A stretch of 41,220 bases of DNA from NCBI GenBank assembly GCA_015689685.1, contig WVSL01000025.1:1-41220 (forward strand). Reading direction: 5' to 3'. Shown here in pieces: positions 17,923-26,191 of this stretch. A program made the translations under genes and the position numbers. Origin of the DNA: Rhodobacterales bacterium HKCCE2091 (GTDB lineage Bacteria > Pseudomonadota > Alphaproteobacteria > Rhodobacterales > Rhodobacteraceae). The notes beneath the pieces are model-generated. The model was given only the letters and a program-made list of their open reading frames with translations. It was not told where the DNA came from and did no database searches. Position 1 is the stretch's first letter. Each line of letters opens with the position of its first letter.

Positions 17923-18813
17923 TCACGGCACCTCGTGGCCGAGGGCGGCGGTGTAGATCTCGAACCAGTCCTGCCGGTCAAGCCTGACCTTCGCCGCCTC
18001 GGACAGCCGCGCGATCCGGCCGAGCGAGTTGGTGCCCATCACCGGCACCACGCCCGCGGGATGGGCGAGAAGCCAGCCGACGGCGACCGCGTCGGCGCCG
18101 ACGCCCTGCTCCGCCCCGATGCGTTCCAGCACGTCGCGGACCCGCGCGCCGCCCTCGGCGAAGAGCGCGCCGCCGGCCAGCGGCGACCATGCCATCGGGC
18201 GGATGCCGCGTTCCTGCAGGAAGGCGATGTCGCCGTTCGTCAGCGGGGTGTTGTGCAGGACCGAAAGCTCGACCTGGTTCGTGACCAGCGGCGCGAACAT
18301 GGCCGATTGCAGCAGCGACCAGTCCCAGGGCCGGAAGTTCGACACCCCGACCGCGCGGACCTTGCCCTCGGCCAGGAGCGCGTCGAGACAGGTGCCGGTT
18401 TCGCGGTGGTCCATCATCGGGTCGGGCCGGTGGACGAGCAGGAGGTCGATCGTCTCGACCCCCAGTTCGCGCAGCGAGGCCTCGACCGAGGCGCGGATAT
18501 GCGCCGCGGAGGTGTCGTAGTGCTTGACCCGCGCGGCGGCGTGGCGGCCGACCGGCGCGACGATGTCGCACTTGGTCACGATCTCGATCCGGTCGCGCAG
18601 GGCGGGCGCCGCCCGGAGCGCCGCGCCGAGCAGCGCCTCGGCCTCGTAGCCGCCGTAGATGTCGGCCTGGTCCATCGTGGTGATGCCCTGTTCGAGGCAG
18701 GCCTCGATCTTGGCCTGGACGTGGGCGGGCGAGGTGTCGGCGTCGTCGCCGAGCCGCCACATGCCGTAGACGATGCGCGAGATCTCCGTGTTGCCGAGCG
18801 TCACCCGTTCCAT
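17923..18813 (-). CDS. aldo/keto reductase (SmoB/YdhF-like)
   Basis: A 296-residue NAD(P)H-dependent reductase with a TIM-barrel fold. The catalytic tetrad is visible: Asp and Tyr in MDQADIYGGY, Lys in EIVTKCDIV, and His in LLLVHRPDP. GVSNFRPWDWSLLQ and PVMGTNSLGRI supply the cofactor site. The first codon overlaps the stop of the monooxygenase gene (TGATG), so the two proteins are made together. In the sulfo-SMO pathway, an aldo/keto reductase (SmoB) reduces the 6-oxo sugar made by a flavin monooxygenase; the same role is my inference here. A generic sugar aldehyde reductase is the main alternative. Confidence 0.88.
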   Translation of the reverse strand: MERVTLGNTEISRIVYGMWRLGDDADTSPAHVQAKIEACLEQGITTMDQADIYGGYEAEALLGAALRAAPALRDRIEIVTKCDIVAPVGRHAAARVKHYDTSAAHIRASVEASLRELGVETIDLLLVHRPDPMMDHRETGTCLDALLAEGKVRAVGVSNFRPWDWSLLQSAMFAPLVTNQVELSVLHNTPLTNGDIAFLQERGIRPMAWSPLAGGALFAEGGARVRDVLERIGAEQGVGADAVAVGWLLAHPAGVVPVMGTNSLGRIARLSEAAKVRLDRQDWFEIYTAALGHEVP

Positions 18814-19970
18814 CAGCGCCGTTCCCCCGTGCCGAGCGGCGTCGGCGGCGTTTCCGCCGGGACGCGGCCGTATTCCTGCGGCAGCGAGCAGGTCCGGAGC
18901 TCCGGCATCACCAGCCGGCCGAACTCGCGGCATTCGTCGAGATGCGGGTAGCCCGAGAAGATGAAGGCGCGGATGCCCATTTTCCGATACTCCTCGATTT
19001 CCGAGAGGACCTGGTCGGCAGAGCCGACGATGGCCGCGCCGCAGCCCGACCGCGCCCGGCCGATCCCGGTCCAGAGATGGGGTTCGACATAGCCGAATTC
19101 GTCCGCGAGTTCGCGCGCGCGGGCCTGGTGCGAGACGCCGAGCGAGCCGGAATCGTGCGCGCGGTCGCGGATCAGGCGGCCGTACTCGTCGTCGAGTTTC
19201 GAGACGAGGTGATCGGCGTATTCGCGCGCCTCGGCCTCGGTGTCGCGGACGATGACGTGGACCCGAAGGCCGTAGTCGAGCGTGCGGCCGTAGCGTTCGG
19301 CAACCGCGTTCACCGCGCGCATCCGCTCGGCGATCTGGTCCTTCGGCTCCGGCCACATGAGATAGACGTCGCAGTGCTGGCCGCAGAGTTCCAGCGCGTC
19401 GGGCGAGTAGCCGCCGAAATACATCAGCGGGCCGCCGTTCTGCTGGTAGGGCTTCGCCGGGTCGGTCCACACGCCTTTGAAATCATAGACTTCGCCGGAA
19501 TAGTTGATCTCGTCCCGCTGCCATGCCTGGCGCAGGATCTCGACCACCTCGCGGCTGCGCTGGTAGCGGAACTTCGAATCCGCCTTCTCGCCGGGGAAGT
19601 CCGACGAGATGATGTTGATCGTCAGCCGCCCCTTCAGCATGTGGTCGAGCGTGGCGATGGTTCGGGCCAGCATGATCGGCTGCATCTCGCCGCAGCGGAC
19701 CGCGGCCAGCATGTTGATCCGGTCGGTGATCGGCGCGCAGCCCGCGACGAAGCTGAGCGTGTCCTGCCCGACCTGGTAGCTCGACGGGCAGAGGATGTTG
19801 CGGAAGCCCTGCGCCTCGGCCTCCTTCAGGATCGCGGAGCAATGGTCCCAGGACGAGCGCAGATCGCCCTCCGGCACGCCGAGAAAACGGTAGTCGTCGG
19901 AGCAGAGCGCGGCGAACCACGACACCTCGGCCGCGTCGAGGTCTGTCGATGTGACTGGAACTATGGACAT
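18813..19970 (-). CDS. SsuD/SmoC-like FMN-dependent (LLM class) monooxygenase
   Basis: A 385-residue luciferase-like TIM barrel closely related to alkanesulfonate monooxygenase SsuD. Counterparts of SsuD catalytic residues are present: Arg236 and His238 in LRVHVIVRD, Arg307 in GIGRARSGCG, and Tyr341 in SGYPHLDE. The position of SsuD Cys54 is changed (SSYQVGQD). Such enzymes use reduced FMN and oxygen to cut a C-S bond and release sulfite; a flavin reductase partner is needed and is not in the window. Start 19970 is chosen for GGGAGG upstream and the MSIVPVTSTD N-terminus. It is divergent from the GntR gene and coupled to the aldo/keto reductase. Confidence 0.85.
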   Translation of the reverse strand: MSIVPVTSTDLDAAEVSWFAALCSDDYRFLGVPEGDLRSSWDHCSAILKEAEAQGFRNILCPSSYQVGQDTLSFVAGCAPITDRINMLAAVRCGEMQPIMLARTIATLDHMLKGRLTINIISSDFPGEKADSKFRYQRSREVVEILRQAWQRDEINYSGEVYDFKGVWTDPAKPYQQNGGPLMYFGGYSPDALELCGQHCDVYLMWPEPKDQIAERMRAVNAVAERYGRTLDYGLRVHVIVRDTEAEAREYADHLVSKLDDEYGRLIRDRAHDSGSLGVSHQARARELADEFGYVEPHLWTGIGRARSGCGAAIVGSADQVLSEIEEYRKMGIRAFIFSGYPHLDECREFGRLVMPELRTCSLPQEYGRVPAETPPTPLGTGERR

Positions 19971-19987
19971 TCCCGGGCCTCCCGCGG

Positions 19988-20036
19988 GTATCATTTGCCC
20001 TTGCGTAGACCAAGGGAAACCGTAGATCAATGATAC
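19988..20036. promoter_or_regulatory. nested inverted repeats, candidate GntR operator
   Basis: The outer arms are GTATCAT (19988-19994) and ATGATAC (20030-20036). The inner arms are CCCTTG (19998-20003) and CAAGGG (20011-20016) around CGTAGAC. Read on the minus strand the core is TTGGTCTACGCAA, which shares TGGTCTA with the TGGTCTAGACCA palindrome bound by HutC-type regulators such as DasR. It fills the gap between the two divergent arms of the sugar cluster. Confidence 0.65.
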
Positions 20037-20055
20037 ATCAATCACTGGAACGCCG

Positions 20056-20766
20056 ATGACCGAACCGACACGGGCCGAGCCGCTGCCCGCCTACCTGCGG
20101 ATCGCGGAGATGATCACGCGGGACATCGCGAGCGGGCGTTATGCCGAGGGCCACAGGCTGCCTCCGGAACGCGACCTCGCGCCCGAGTTCGGTGTGTCGG
20201 TCGGCACGCTCCGGAAGGCGCTGGCGGAGCTGGCCGGACGCGGGCTCCTGACCCGGCGGCACGGGTCCGGCAACTACATCCGTTACGACGCGCGCGCGGT
20301 CGCGGGCTACGCGCTGTTCCGGCTGGAGCTGCATTCCGGCCCCGGAGAGCCGCGGGCGGAGCCGCTGTCGATCGACCGGGTGGCCAAGCCCGACATGCTT
20401 TCGGCCCTCGGCCCCGCGCCGGACGCGATCCGCATCCGGCGGCTGCGGTTCCTGTCCGATACCCCGGTCGCGGTGGAGGAGATCTGGCTCGACGGGCGGT
20501 TCCCGGGAGAACCCGGGCGCGAGGCCGCCGCCGGGTCGCTCTACCGACATTACCAGGAGGCGCTCGATCTCTGGATCCTCGACGCGGAAGACCGGCTGGC
20601 GATGGGAACGGTGCCGGACTGGGCACCCGACACCTTCGGCCCGAGGCCCGGCGCGCCCTGCCCCCGCATCGACCGCATCGCCCGCGACCAGCACGGCCGG
20701 CCGGCGGAGATGTCGATCACCCATTTCGACCCGGACCGCGCCGTCTACGTCGCGCGGCTTCCCTGA
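20056..20766 (+). CDS. GntR-family regulator, HutC subfamily
   Basis: A 236-residue regulator. Residues 1-75 hold the GntR winged helix (MITRDIASGRYAEGHRLPPE, then FGVSVGTLRKALAELAGRGL and RRHGSGNYI). Residues about 95-235 form a UTRA effector domain of the chorismate-lyase fold (SIDRVAKPDMLSA, IRRLRFLSDTPVAVEEIWL). HutC-type GntR proteins bind sugar phosphates or small acids. It is 12 bp from the Gfo/Idh/MocA gene and divergent from the monooxygenase operon, so it probably controls both arms through the nested repeat. Confidence 0.92.
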   Translation: MTEPTRAEPLPAYLRIAEMITRDIASGRYAEGHRLPPERDLAPEFGVSVGTLRKALAELAGRGLLTRRHGSGNYIRYDARAVAGYALFRLELHSGPGEPRAEPLSIDRVAKPDMLSALGPAPDAIRIRRLRFLSDTPVAVEEIWLDGRFPGEPGREAAAGSLYRHYQEALDLWILDAEDRLAMGTVPDWAPDTFGPRPGAPCPRIDRIARDQHGRPAEMSITHFDPDRAVYVARLP

Positions 20767-20778
20767 CAGCGAGGACAC

Positions 20779-21858
20779 ATGCGTTACGGCATCATCGGTT
20801 CGGGCATGATGGGGCAGGAGCACATCCGCAACATCCGCCTGATCTCCGGCACCTCCATCGCCGCGATCTTCGAGCCCGACCCGGGCATGGCGGCGGCGAG
20901 CGCCTCGCTGGCGCCCGAGGCGCGGATGGTCGGCAGCGTGGCGGAACTGCTGGCGGTGGACGAGGTCGAGGTGCTGCTGATCGCCTCGCCCAACGACCTG
21001 CACCTGCCGCAACTGGAGGAGATCGCGCGGACCCGGCCCCTGCCCGTCCTGGTGGAGAAGCCGCTGTTCACCAACGCGCTCGACCTGCCCCGGCTGGAGG
21101 CGCTGGCGCGGGACTACCCGGCGCTGGCCTGGGTCGCGATGGAATACCGCTACATGCCGCCCATCGCCCGCTTCACCGAGCTGGCGGAGGAGACGACGGG
21201 TGGGCTTTCGATGCTCACGATCCGCGAACATCGCTTTCCATTTCTCCACAAGGTCGGCGCGTGGAACCGTTTCAATGCACGGACCGGTGGCACGATGGTC
21301 GAGAAATGCTGTCACTTTTTCGACCTCATGCGGCTCGTGCTGAAGGCGGAGCCGGTGCGTGTCCTGGCCTCCGGCGGGCAGGCGGTGAACCACAAGGACG
21401 AACGCTACGACGGGCTCGTCCCTGACATCTGGGACCACGGCTACGCCATCGTCGACTTCGACAGCGGGGCGCGGGCGATGCTGGAACTGTGCATGTTCGC
21501 GGAGGGGTCGCGCTACCAGGAGGAGATCTCGGGTGTCGGGCCGCTGGCGAAGATCGAGGCGCTGGTTCCGGGGCCGACGCGGTTCTGGCCCGACCGGCTC
21601 GGCCCCGCGCCGGTGCCGCGGCTGGTGGTCAGCCCGCGCGATCCGCAGGGGCCGGAGGAGCGCGAGATCCCGGTCGACCCGACCCTGCTGGAGGCCGGCG
21701 ACCACAACGGCGCGACCTACTACCAGCACCGCCGGTTCCTGCGCGCGGTGGCCGAGGGCCTGCCGCCCGATGTCGGCCTGGCCGACGGGATCGCGGCGGT
21801 GCGGATGGGAATGGCGGCGCAGGTTTCGGCGGCAGAGGGACGGGCGGTGGAGCTGTGA
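20779..21858 (+). CDS. Gfo/Idh/MocA family oxidoreductase
   Basis: A 359-residue NAD(P)-dependent protein. The Rossmann motif is MRYGIIGSGMMGQEHIRNIR; the family EKP motif is in VLVEKPLFTNA; the second domain holds WNRFNARTGGTMVEKCCHFF, with the HxFD pattern in place of the usual GGxxxDxGxH. Family members oxidise sugars, or open glycosides by a redox mechanism. Position beside an SsuD-like monooxygenase makes a sulfo-sugar glycoside (NAD-dependent sulfoquinovosidase, GH188-like) an attractive but unproven substrate. A ribosome site GAGGA precedes the ATG. Confidence 0.88.
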   Translation: MRYGIIGSGMMGQEHIRNIRLISGTSIAAIFEPDPGMAAASASLAPEARMVGSVAELLAVDEVEVLLIASPNDLHLPQLEEIARTRPLPVLVEKPLFTNALDLPRLEALARDYPALAWVAMEYRYMPPIARFTELAEETTGGLSMLTIREHRFPFLHKVGAWNRFNARTGGTMVEKCCHFFDLMRLVLKAEPVRVLASGGQAVNHKDERYDGLVPDIWDHGYAIVDFDSGARAMLELCMFAEGSRYQEEISGVGPLAKIEALVPGPTRFWPDRLGPAPVPRLVVSPRDPQGPEEREIPVDPTLLEAGDHNGATYYQHRRFLRAVAEGLPPDVGLADGIAAVRMGMAAQVSAAEGRAVEL

Positions 21859-21932
21859 GCGCCCGCCCGTCGCCGACGCCCGCCCGATAACGGCTCTGGC
21901 AACGGCCCCGCGCGCCCCCTAGGCTTCGGTCC

Positions 21933-22751
21933 ATGAGAGAGACACCCGTCATCGCCGTCGACGGCGGCGGCTCCGGCTGCCGTGCGCTGCTCCGCCTGAG
22001 CGACGGCGCGACGCGCACGGCGGAGGACGGGCCCGCGAATGCCTATTCCGACCTCGACACCGCCGCCGCCCGGATCGCGGGGCTGGTCCTGCGCCTGTCC
22101 GATGCCGCGGGGATCGACGTGCCGCCGGTGACCGCCGGGGTCGCCGGGTGCCGCCTGCCCGAGATCGCCGGGGCGTTGGCCGGTCGCCTGCCCTTTCCCG
22201 CCCGCGTGGTCGACGACAGCGTGACCGCGGCGCGGGGGGCGCTCGGCGACCGCAACGGGGTTCTGGCCGCGCTCGGCACCGGGTCGTTCTTCCTGCGCCA
22301 GTCCGGTGGGGCGGTGGCCCATGTCGGCGGATGGGGCTTCACCTTCGGCGACCGCGCGTCCGGCGCGTGGATCGGGCGCGCGGCGGTCGAGGCCGCGCTC
22401 AGGGCCGCCGACGGCATGGCCGCGCCAGACGCGCTGACCGACGCGCTGATCGCGCCCCACCCGCTCCTGCGGTTCCGCGGCGCGACGCCGGCCGACCTCG
22501 CGGCCCTCGCGCCCCTGGTCCTCGACCATGCCGGGACGCCCACGGCCGACCGCCTGATCGCGGAGGCCGGGGCGGAGATCGCGGCGGCGCTGGAGGCGCT
22601 CGGCAGCCCCGGCAGCGAGCCGCTGGTCCTGTCCGGCGGGTTCGGCCGCGCGCTCGCCCCGCACCTGCCCGGCGCGTTACGCGCGCGCCTCGCGGAGCCG
22701 CTCGGCACCCCGCTCGACGGCGCGCTCGCGCTCGCGCTGGAGGCCGCGTGA
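21933..22751 (+). CDS. BadF/BadG/BcrA/BcrD-type sugar kinase (N-acetylglucosamine kinase-like)
   Basis: A 272-residue ASKHA-fold ATPase. The phosphate-1 loop is IAVDGGGSGCRALL. The phosphate-2 region is LAALGTGSFFLR, followed by the family signature GGWGFTFGDRASGAWIG. The adenosine motif is LVLSGGFGRALAPHL. Similar proteins phosphorylate N-acetylglucosamine or related sugars. The last base of its stop is shared with the first base of the nagA start (TGATG), so kinase and deacetylase are translationally coupled, which supports an amino-sugar substrate. Confidence 0.87.
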   Translation: MRETPVIAVDGGGSGCRALLRLSDGATRTAEDGPANAYSDLDTAAARIAGLVLRLSDAAGIDVPPVTAGVAGCRLPEIAGALAGRLPFPARVVDDSVTAARGALGDRNGVLAALGTGSFFLRQSGGAVAHVGGWGFTFGDRASGAWIGRAAVEAALRAADGMAAPDALTDALIAPHPLLRFRGATPADLAALAPLVLDHAGTPTADRLIAEAGAEIAAALEALGSPGSEPLVLSGGFGRALAPHLPGALRARLAEPLGTPLDGALALALEAA

Positions 22752-23875
22752 TGGAATTCGCCTGCGATCTTCTCGATTCCGGCGGCCTGCGGCGCGGCTG
22801 CGTGGTGACGGTGGAGGACGGCCGGATCGCCGCCATCCGCGACGGCGCGGCGGTCGACCTGCCGCTGGTCTGCCCCGGTCTCGTCGACCTGCAGGTGAAC
22901 GGCGGCGGCGGGATGATGGTGGGCGACGCGGCGACGCCGGGCGACCTCATGCGGATCCTCGACGCGCACCGGGCGCTCGGCACCGCGCGGATCCTGCCGA
23001 CGCTGATCTCGGACACGCCCGCCAACACCGCGCGGATCCTCGACCTGGCCGCGGAGGCCGCCGCCGCCGAGCCCGGCCTTCTCGGCCTGCACCTCGAAGG
23101 GCCGCACATCGCCAAGCCGGGGGCCCATGACCCGGCCAACCTGCGCGACCTGACCGACGCCGACTGCGCGACCTATATCGACGCCGCCGCGGCCCTGCCG
23201 CACCTGATGGTGACGCTGGCGCCGGAGCGCGCGACCGGGGCGCAGATCGCCGCGCTGGCCGGGGCCGGGATCGTCGTGTCGCTCGGCCATACCGCCTGCG
23301 GGTACGACGCGGCGGTCGCGGCGTTCGAGGCCGGGGCGACGATGGCGACGCATCTGTTCAACGCCATGTCCGGGCTGCACCACCGGGAACCGGGGCTGGT
23401 CGGCGCGGCGCTGACGCGGGCGCCCTGGTTCGGGCTGATCGCGGACGGGCACCATGTCCACGACGCGGCGCTGGCGGTGGCGATGGCCACGGCGGGCGAC
23501 CGCGCGGTTCCGGTTTCGGACGCGATGGCCGCGACGGGGGCAGCGACGGGGGCAGCGACGGGAATAGCGACGGGCTCCGGGGCCGACAGCTTCGCGCTCG
23601 GCGGGCGCGAGATCCGGCGCGACGGCACCCGGCTGGCGCTGTCGGACGGCACGCTCGCGGGGGCCTACCTGCCGATGCTGCCGGGGTTGCGGCGGCTGGC
23701 GGAGGTCTCGGGCAAGCCGCTCGCCGAGATGCTGCACATGGGTTTCGACCGGCCGCTTCGGGTGCTCGGGGAAGAACCGGCACCGCTGCGGGAAGGCGAC
23801 GCGGCGGACCTGCTGGTGATCGACGTGGACGGGGCGTCGCGCATGACGGCGCAGGGTTGGGAGGCGATTCCTTAG
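22751..23875 (+). CDS. nagA: N-acetylglucosamine-6-phosphate deacetylase
   Basis: A 374-residue amidohydrolase that removes acetate from GlcNAc-6-phosphate to give glucosamine-6-phosphate. The metal ligands are Glu in HLEGPHIAKPGAHDP, His in VSLGHTACGYDAA and His in ATHLFNAMSG; the catalytic Asp is in PVSDAM. Start ATG 22751 overlaps the kinase stop. Directly after SDAM a 12-bp tandem repeat inserts an extra (ATGA)n loop. No glucosamine-6-phosphate deaminase (nagB) is present in the window. Confidence 0.92.
   Translation: MEFACDLLDSGGLRRGCVVTVEDGRIAAIRDGAAVDLPLVCPGLVDLQVNGGGGMMVGDAATPGDLMRILDAHRALGTARILPTLISDTPANTARILDLAAEAAAAEPGLLGLHLEGPHIAKPGAHDPANLRDLTDADCATYIDAAAALPHLMVTLAPERATGAQIAALAGAGIVVSLGHTACGYDAAVAAFEAGATMATHLFNAMSGLHHREPGLVGAALTRAPWFGLIADGHHVHDAALAVAMATAGDRAVPVSDAMAATGAATGAATGIATGSGADSFALGGREIRRDGTRLALSDGTLAGAYLPMLPGLRRLAEVSGKPLAEMLHMGFDRPLRVLGEEPAPLREGDAADLLVIDVDGASRMTAQGWEAIP
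23531..23578. repeat. four tandem 12-bp repeats inside nagA
   Basis: The unit GCGACGGGGGCA starts at 23531, 23543, 23555 and 23567, the last two copies being degenerate. It encodes a repeated Ala-Thr-Gly-Ala stretch next to the catalytic SDAM loop. Because the unit is a multiple of three, copy-number changes keep the frame. Confidence 0.85.
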
Positions 23876-23907
23876 GGACTGGCGCGGGCGTCGAGGAGCG
23901 CGGACTT

Positions 23908-23950
23908 GGTGCCGCATCGCTGTCGGCGTCTGCACCGGCGACGCGGCACC
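23908..23950. terminator. inverted repeat between convergent nagA and VIT genes
   Basis: GGTGCCGC (23908-23915) and GCGGCACC (23943-23950) are perfect 8-bp arms 27 bases apart. They lie in the 193-bp gap between convergent ends. There is no U tract. The rest of this gap shows nothing else that I can identify. Confidence 0.35.
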
Positions 23951-24068
23951 CGCACGGCGATGTTCTGAAGCGCGGAACCGGCTCCGGGTTTTCCCCGATC
24001 CGGCCGCCTTGGAGCAACGGATTTCGTTCGCAGACGCACGGCATCCCGCGCGCGGAGGCAACCGGCCC

Positions 24069-24785
24069 CTAGACCGCCTGCCCCACCAGTGCGCCGATGG
24101 CCGAGGTCGCGGCCATCGCGAGCACGCCCCAGATCACCACGCGCAACGCCGCGCGGCCCCGCGGCGCGCCGCCCGCCTGCGCCCCGAGCGCGCCGAGACC
24201 GGCCAGCGCCACCAGCGTCGCCGCCCCGACGGCGGGCACGACGATCCCGATCGGGGTCAGGCCGGAGACGAGGACGGGCACGGCGGCGCCGGCGGTGAAG
24301 GTCAGCGCCGAGACGATGGCGGCCTGCACCGGCTGCGGCGGCGCGAGGTCGGTGATCCCGATCTCGTCCCGCAGGTGGGCGCCGAGCGCGTCCTTCGCGG
24401 TCAGTTCCTCGGCCACTTCTGCGGCCAGCTGCGGCGAGAGCCCGCGTTCGCGGTAGATCGCGGCAAGTTCCAGCAACTCGCCCCGTGGGTTGGTCTTCAG
24501 CTCCGCCTTCTCGCGCGCGATGTCGGCGCGTTCGGTATCGGCCTGGCTGGAGACCGAGACGTATTCCCCCGCCGCCATGCTCATCGCGCCCGCCGCCGTC
24601 CCGGCGATGCCGGCCAGCAGGATCTCCACCCGGTCGGCCCCGCCCGCGGCGACCCCGGTGATGAGCGCGGCGACCGAGAGGATGCCGTCGTTCGCGCCCA
24701 TGACCGCCGCGCGCAGCCAGCCGGTGCGGCCGGACAGGTGCGGTTCCTTGTGGTGGGCCGATGCCATCGGCGGCGGAACCTTCAT
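24069..24785 (-). CDS. VIT1/CCC1-family transporter
   Basis: A 238-residue membrane protein of the VIT family, which moves Fe(II) or Mn(II) out of the cytosol in characterised members. The first helix carries GWLRAAVMGANDGILSVAAL, followed by AAGAMSMAAGEYVSVSSQAD, both signature stretches. A charged central loop (residues about 80-150, rich in Glu) is the metal-binding domain, and three more helices follow. The ATG overlaps the stop of the FAD oxidase gene by four bases (ATGA), which fixes the start and shows translational coupling. Confidence 0.9.
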   Translation of the reverse strand: MKVPPPMASAHHKEPHLSGRTGWLRAAVMGANDGILSVAALITGVAAGGADRVEILLAGIAGTAAGAMSMAAGEYVSVSSQADTERADIAREKAELKTNPRGELLELAAIYRERGLSPQLAAEVAEELTAKDALGAHLRDEIGITDLAPPQPVQAAIVSALTFTAGAAVPVLVSGLTPIGIVVPAVGAATLVALAGLGALGAQAGGAPRGRAALRVVIWGVLAMAATSAIGALVGQAV

Positions 24786-26191
24786 GCCGGCAACCCGATC
24801 TTGCCGGGGTTCAGGATGTTGTCGGGGTCGATCCCGGCCTTGATCGCGGCCATGACCAACAGCGCGGGGGCGCCGAGTTCGCGTTCGAGGTAGGGCGCCT
24901 TGCCCTGCCCCACGCCGTGTTCGCCGGTGCAGGTGCCTTCCATCGAGATCGCGGTCTCGTTCAGCCAGCCGACATAGGCCTTGGCGCGGCGCACCTCGTC
25001 GGCATCGTCCATGTCGACGAGCAGGAGAACGTGGAAGTTCCCGTCGCCGACATGGCCCACGATCGGGGCCTGGAACCCGTCGGCGGTGGCGCGTTCCTCA
25101 GCCATCACGATGAACTCCGCCAGCCGCGAGACCGGGACGCAGACATCGGTGGTGAAGGCGCTGGCGCCGGGGCGGATCTGCATGCAGGCCCAGTAGCTGT
25201 CGTGCCGCGCCTGCCAGAGCCGGTTGCGGTCCTCCTCCCGCGTGGCAGCCTCGAACCCGGTGCCGCGGTGGTCGGCGGCGATGGCGCCGAAAATCTCGGC
25301 CTGTTCGGCGACGCTGCCGGCGCTGCCGTGGAACTCCAGGAGCAGGAGCGGCGTCTCGGGCAGGGTCAGCTTGGAATAGGCGTTGACCGCGCGGACCACG
25401 GCGGCGTCGAGATACTCGATCCGCGCCACCGGCAGGCCGATCTGGATGGTCTCGATCACCGCTTCGCAGGCATCCTGCGCGGACGGGAAGGAACAGACCG
25501 CGGCGGAGATCGCCTCGGGGATGCCGTGGAGCTTCAGGGTCAGCTCGGTGATGAGGCCGAGCGTCCCCTCCGCCCCGACCATCAGCCGCGTGAGGTCGTA
25601 CCCGGCGGAGCTTTTCCGCGCCCGCCCGCCGGTCGTCAGGATCTCGCCCGAGGGCAGCACCGCCTTCAGGCCCAGGACGTTGTCCTTCATCGTCCCGTAG
25701 CGGACCGCGTTGGTGCCGGACGCCCGGGTCGAGGCCATGCCACCGAGCGAGGCGTCGGCGCCGGGATCGACCGGGAAGAACAGGCCGGTGTCGCGCAGGT
25801 GCTGGTTCAGCGCCTTCCGCGTCACGCCGGGCTGTACCACCACGTCCATGTCCTCGGCATGGACGGCGAGGATCCGGTTCATCCGCGACAGGTCGACCGA
25901 GATCCCGCCCATCGGCGCGTTGACATGGCCTTCGAGCGAGGTGCCGGTGCCGAAGGGGATCACCGGCACGCGGTGCTCGGCGCAGACGCGGACGATCTCC
26001 TGCACCTCCTCGGCGGTTTCGGGGAACACCACGGCGTCGGCGGGCTGCGGCGCGATCCAGCTCATGGTGTGGGCGTGCTGCGCGCGCATCGCCTCGCCCC
26101 GGTCGAGCCGGGGCCCGAACCGCTGCGCGAGGATCGCGACGGCGGTCTCGATGCCGGTTTCGTTGCGCGGGTTGCGGGCCAGCGTCTCCAC
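24782..26191 (-). CDS. FAD-binding oxidase, D-lactate/glycolate dehydrogenase type
   Basis: A 469-residue flavoprotein of the GlcD/Dld family. The PP-loop is VIPFGTGTSLEGHVN, and the FAD region is VVVQPGVTRKALNQHLRDTG with PGADASLGGMASTRASGTNA. The C-terminal domain has GHVGDGNFH and GEHGVGQGKAPYL, with histidines typical of the metal/substrate site. The most likely reaction is cytochrome c-linked oxidation of a D-2-hydroxy acid. The start is GTG 26191, preceded by AAGGAG; the longer ATG-initiated version adds an atypical arginine-rich leader. It is coupled to the VIT gene. Confidence 0.88.
   Translation of the reverse strand: METLARNPRNETGIETAVAILAQRFGPRLDRGEAMRAQHAHTMSWIAPQPADAVVFPETAEEVQEIVRVCAEHRVPVIPFGTGTSLEGHVNAPMGGISVDLSRMNRILAVHAEDMDVVVQPGVTRKALNQHLRDTGLFFPVDPGADASLGGMASTRASGTNAVRYGTMKDNVLGLKAVLPSGEILTTGGRARKSSAGYDLTRLMVGAEGTLGLITELTLKLHGIPEAISAAVCSFPSAQDACEAVIETIQIGLPVARIEYLDAAVVRAVNAYSKLTLPETPLLLLEFHGSAGSVAEQAEIFGAIAADHRGTGFEAATREEDRNRLWQARHDSYWACMQIRPGASAFTTDVCVPVSRLAEFIVMAEERATADGFQAPIVGHVGDGNFHVLLLVDMDDADEVRRAKAYVGWLNETAISMEGTCTGEHGVGQGKAPYLERELGAPALLVMAAIKAGIDPDNILNPGKIGLPA

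Noticed and set aside
20020-20045. ATCAATGATACATCAATCA as an FNR site before the GntR gene
   Set aside because: The two ATCAA pieces are direct, not inverted, so the dyad of an FNR box is missing.
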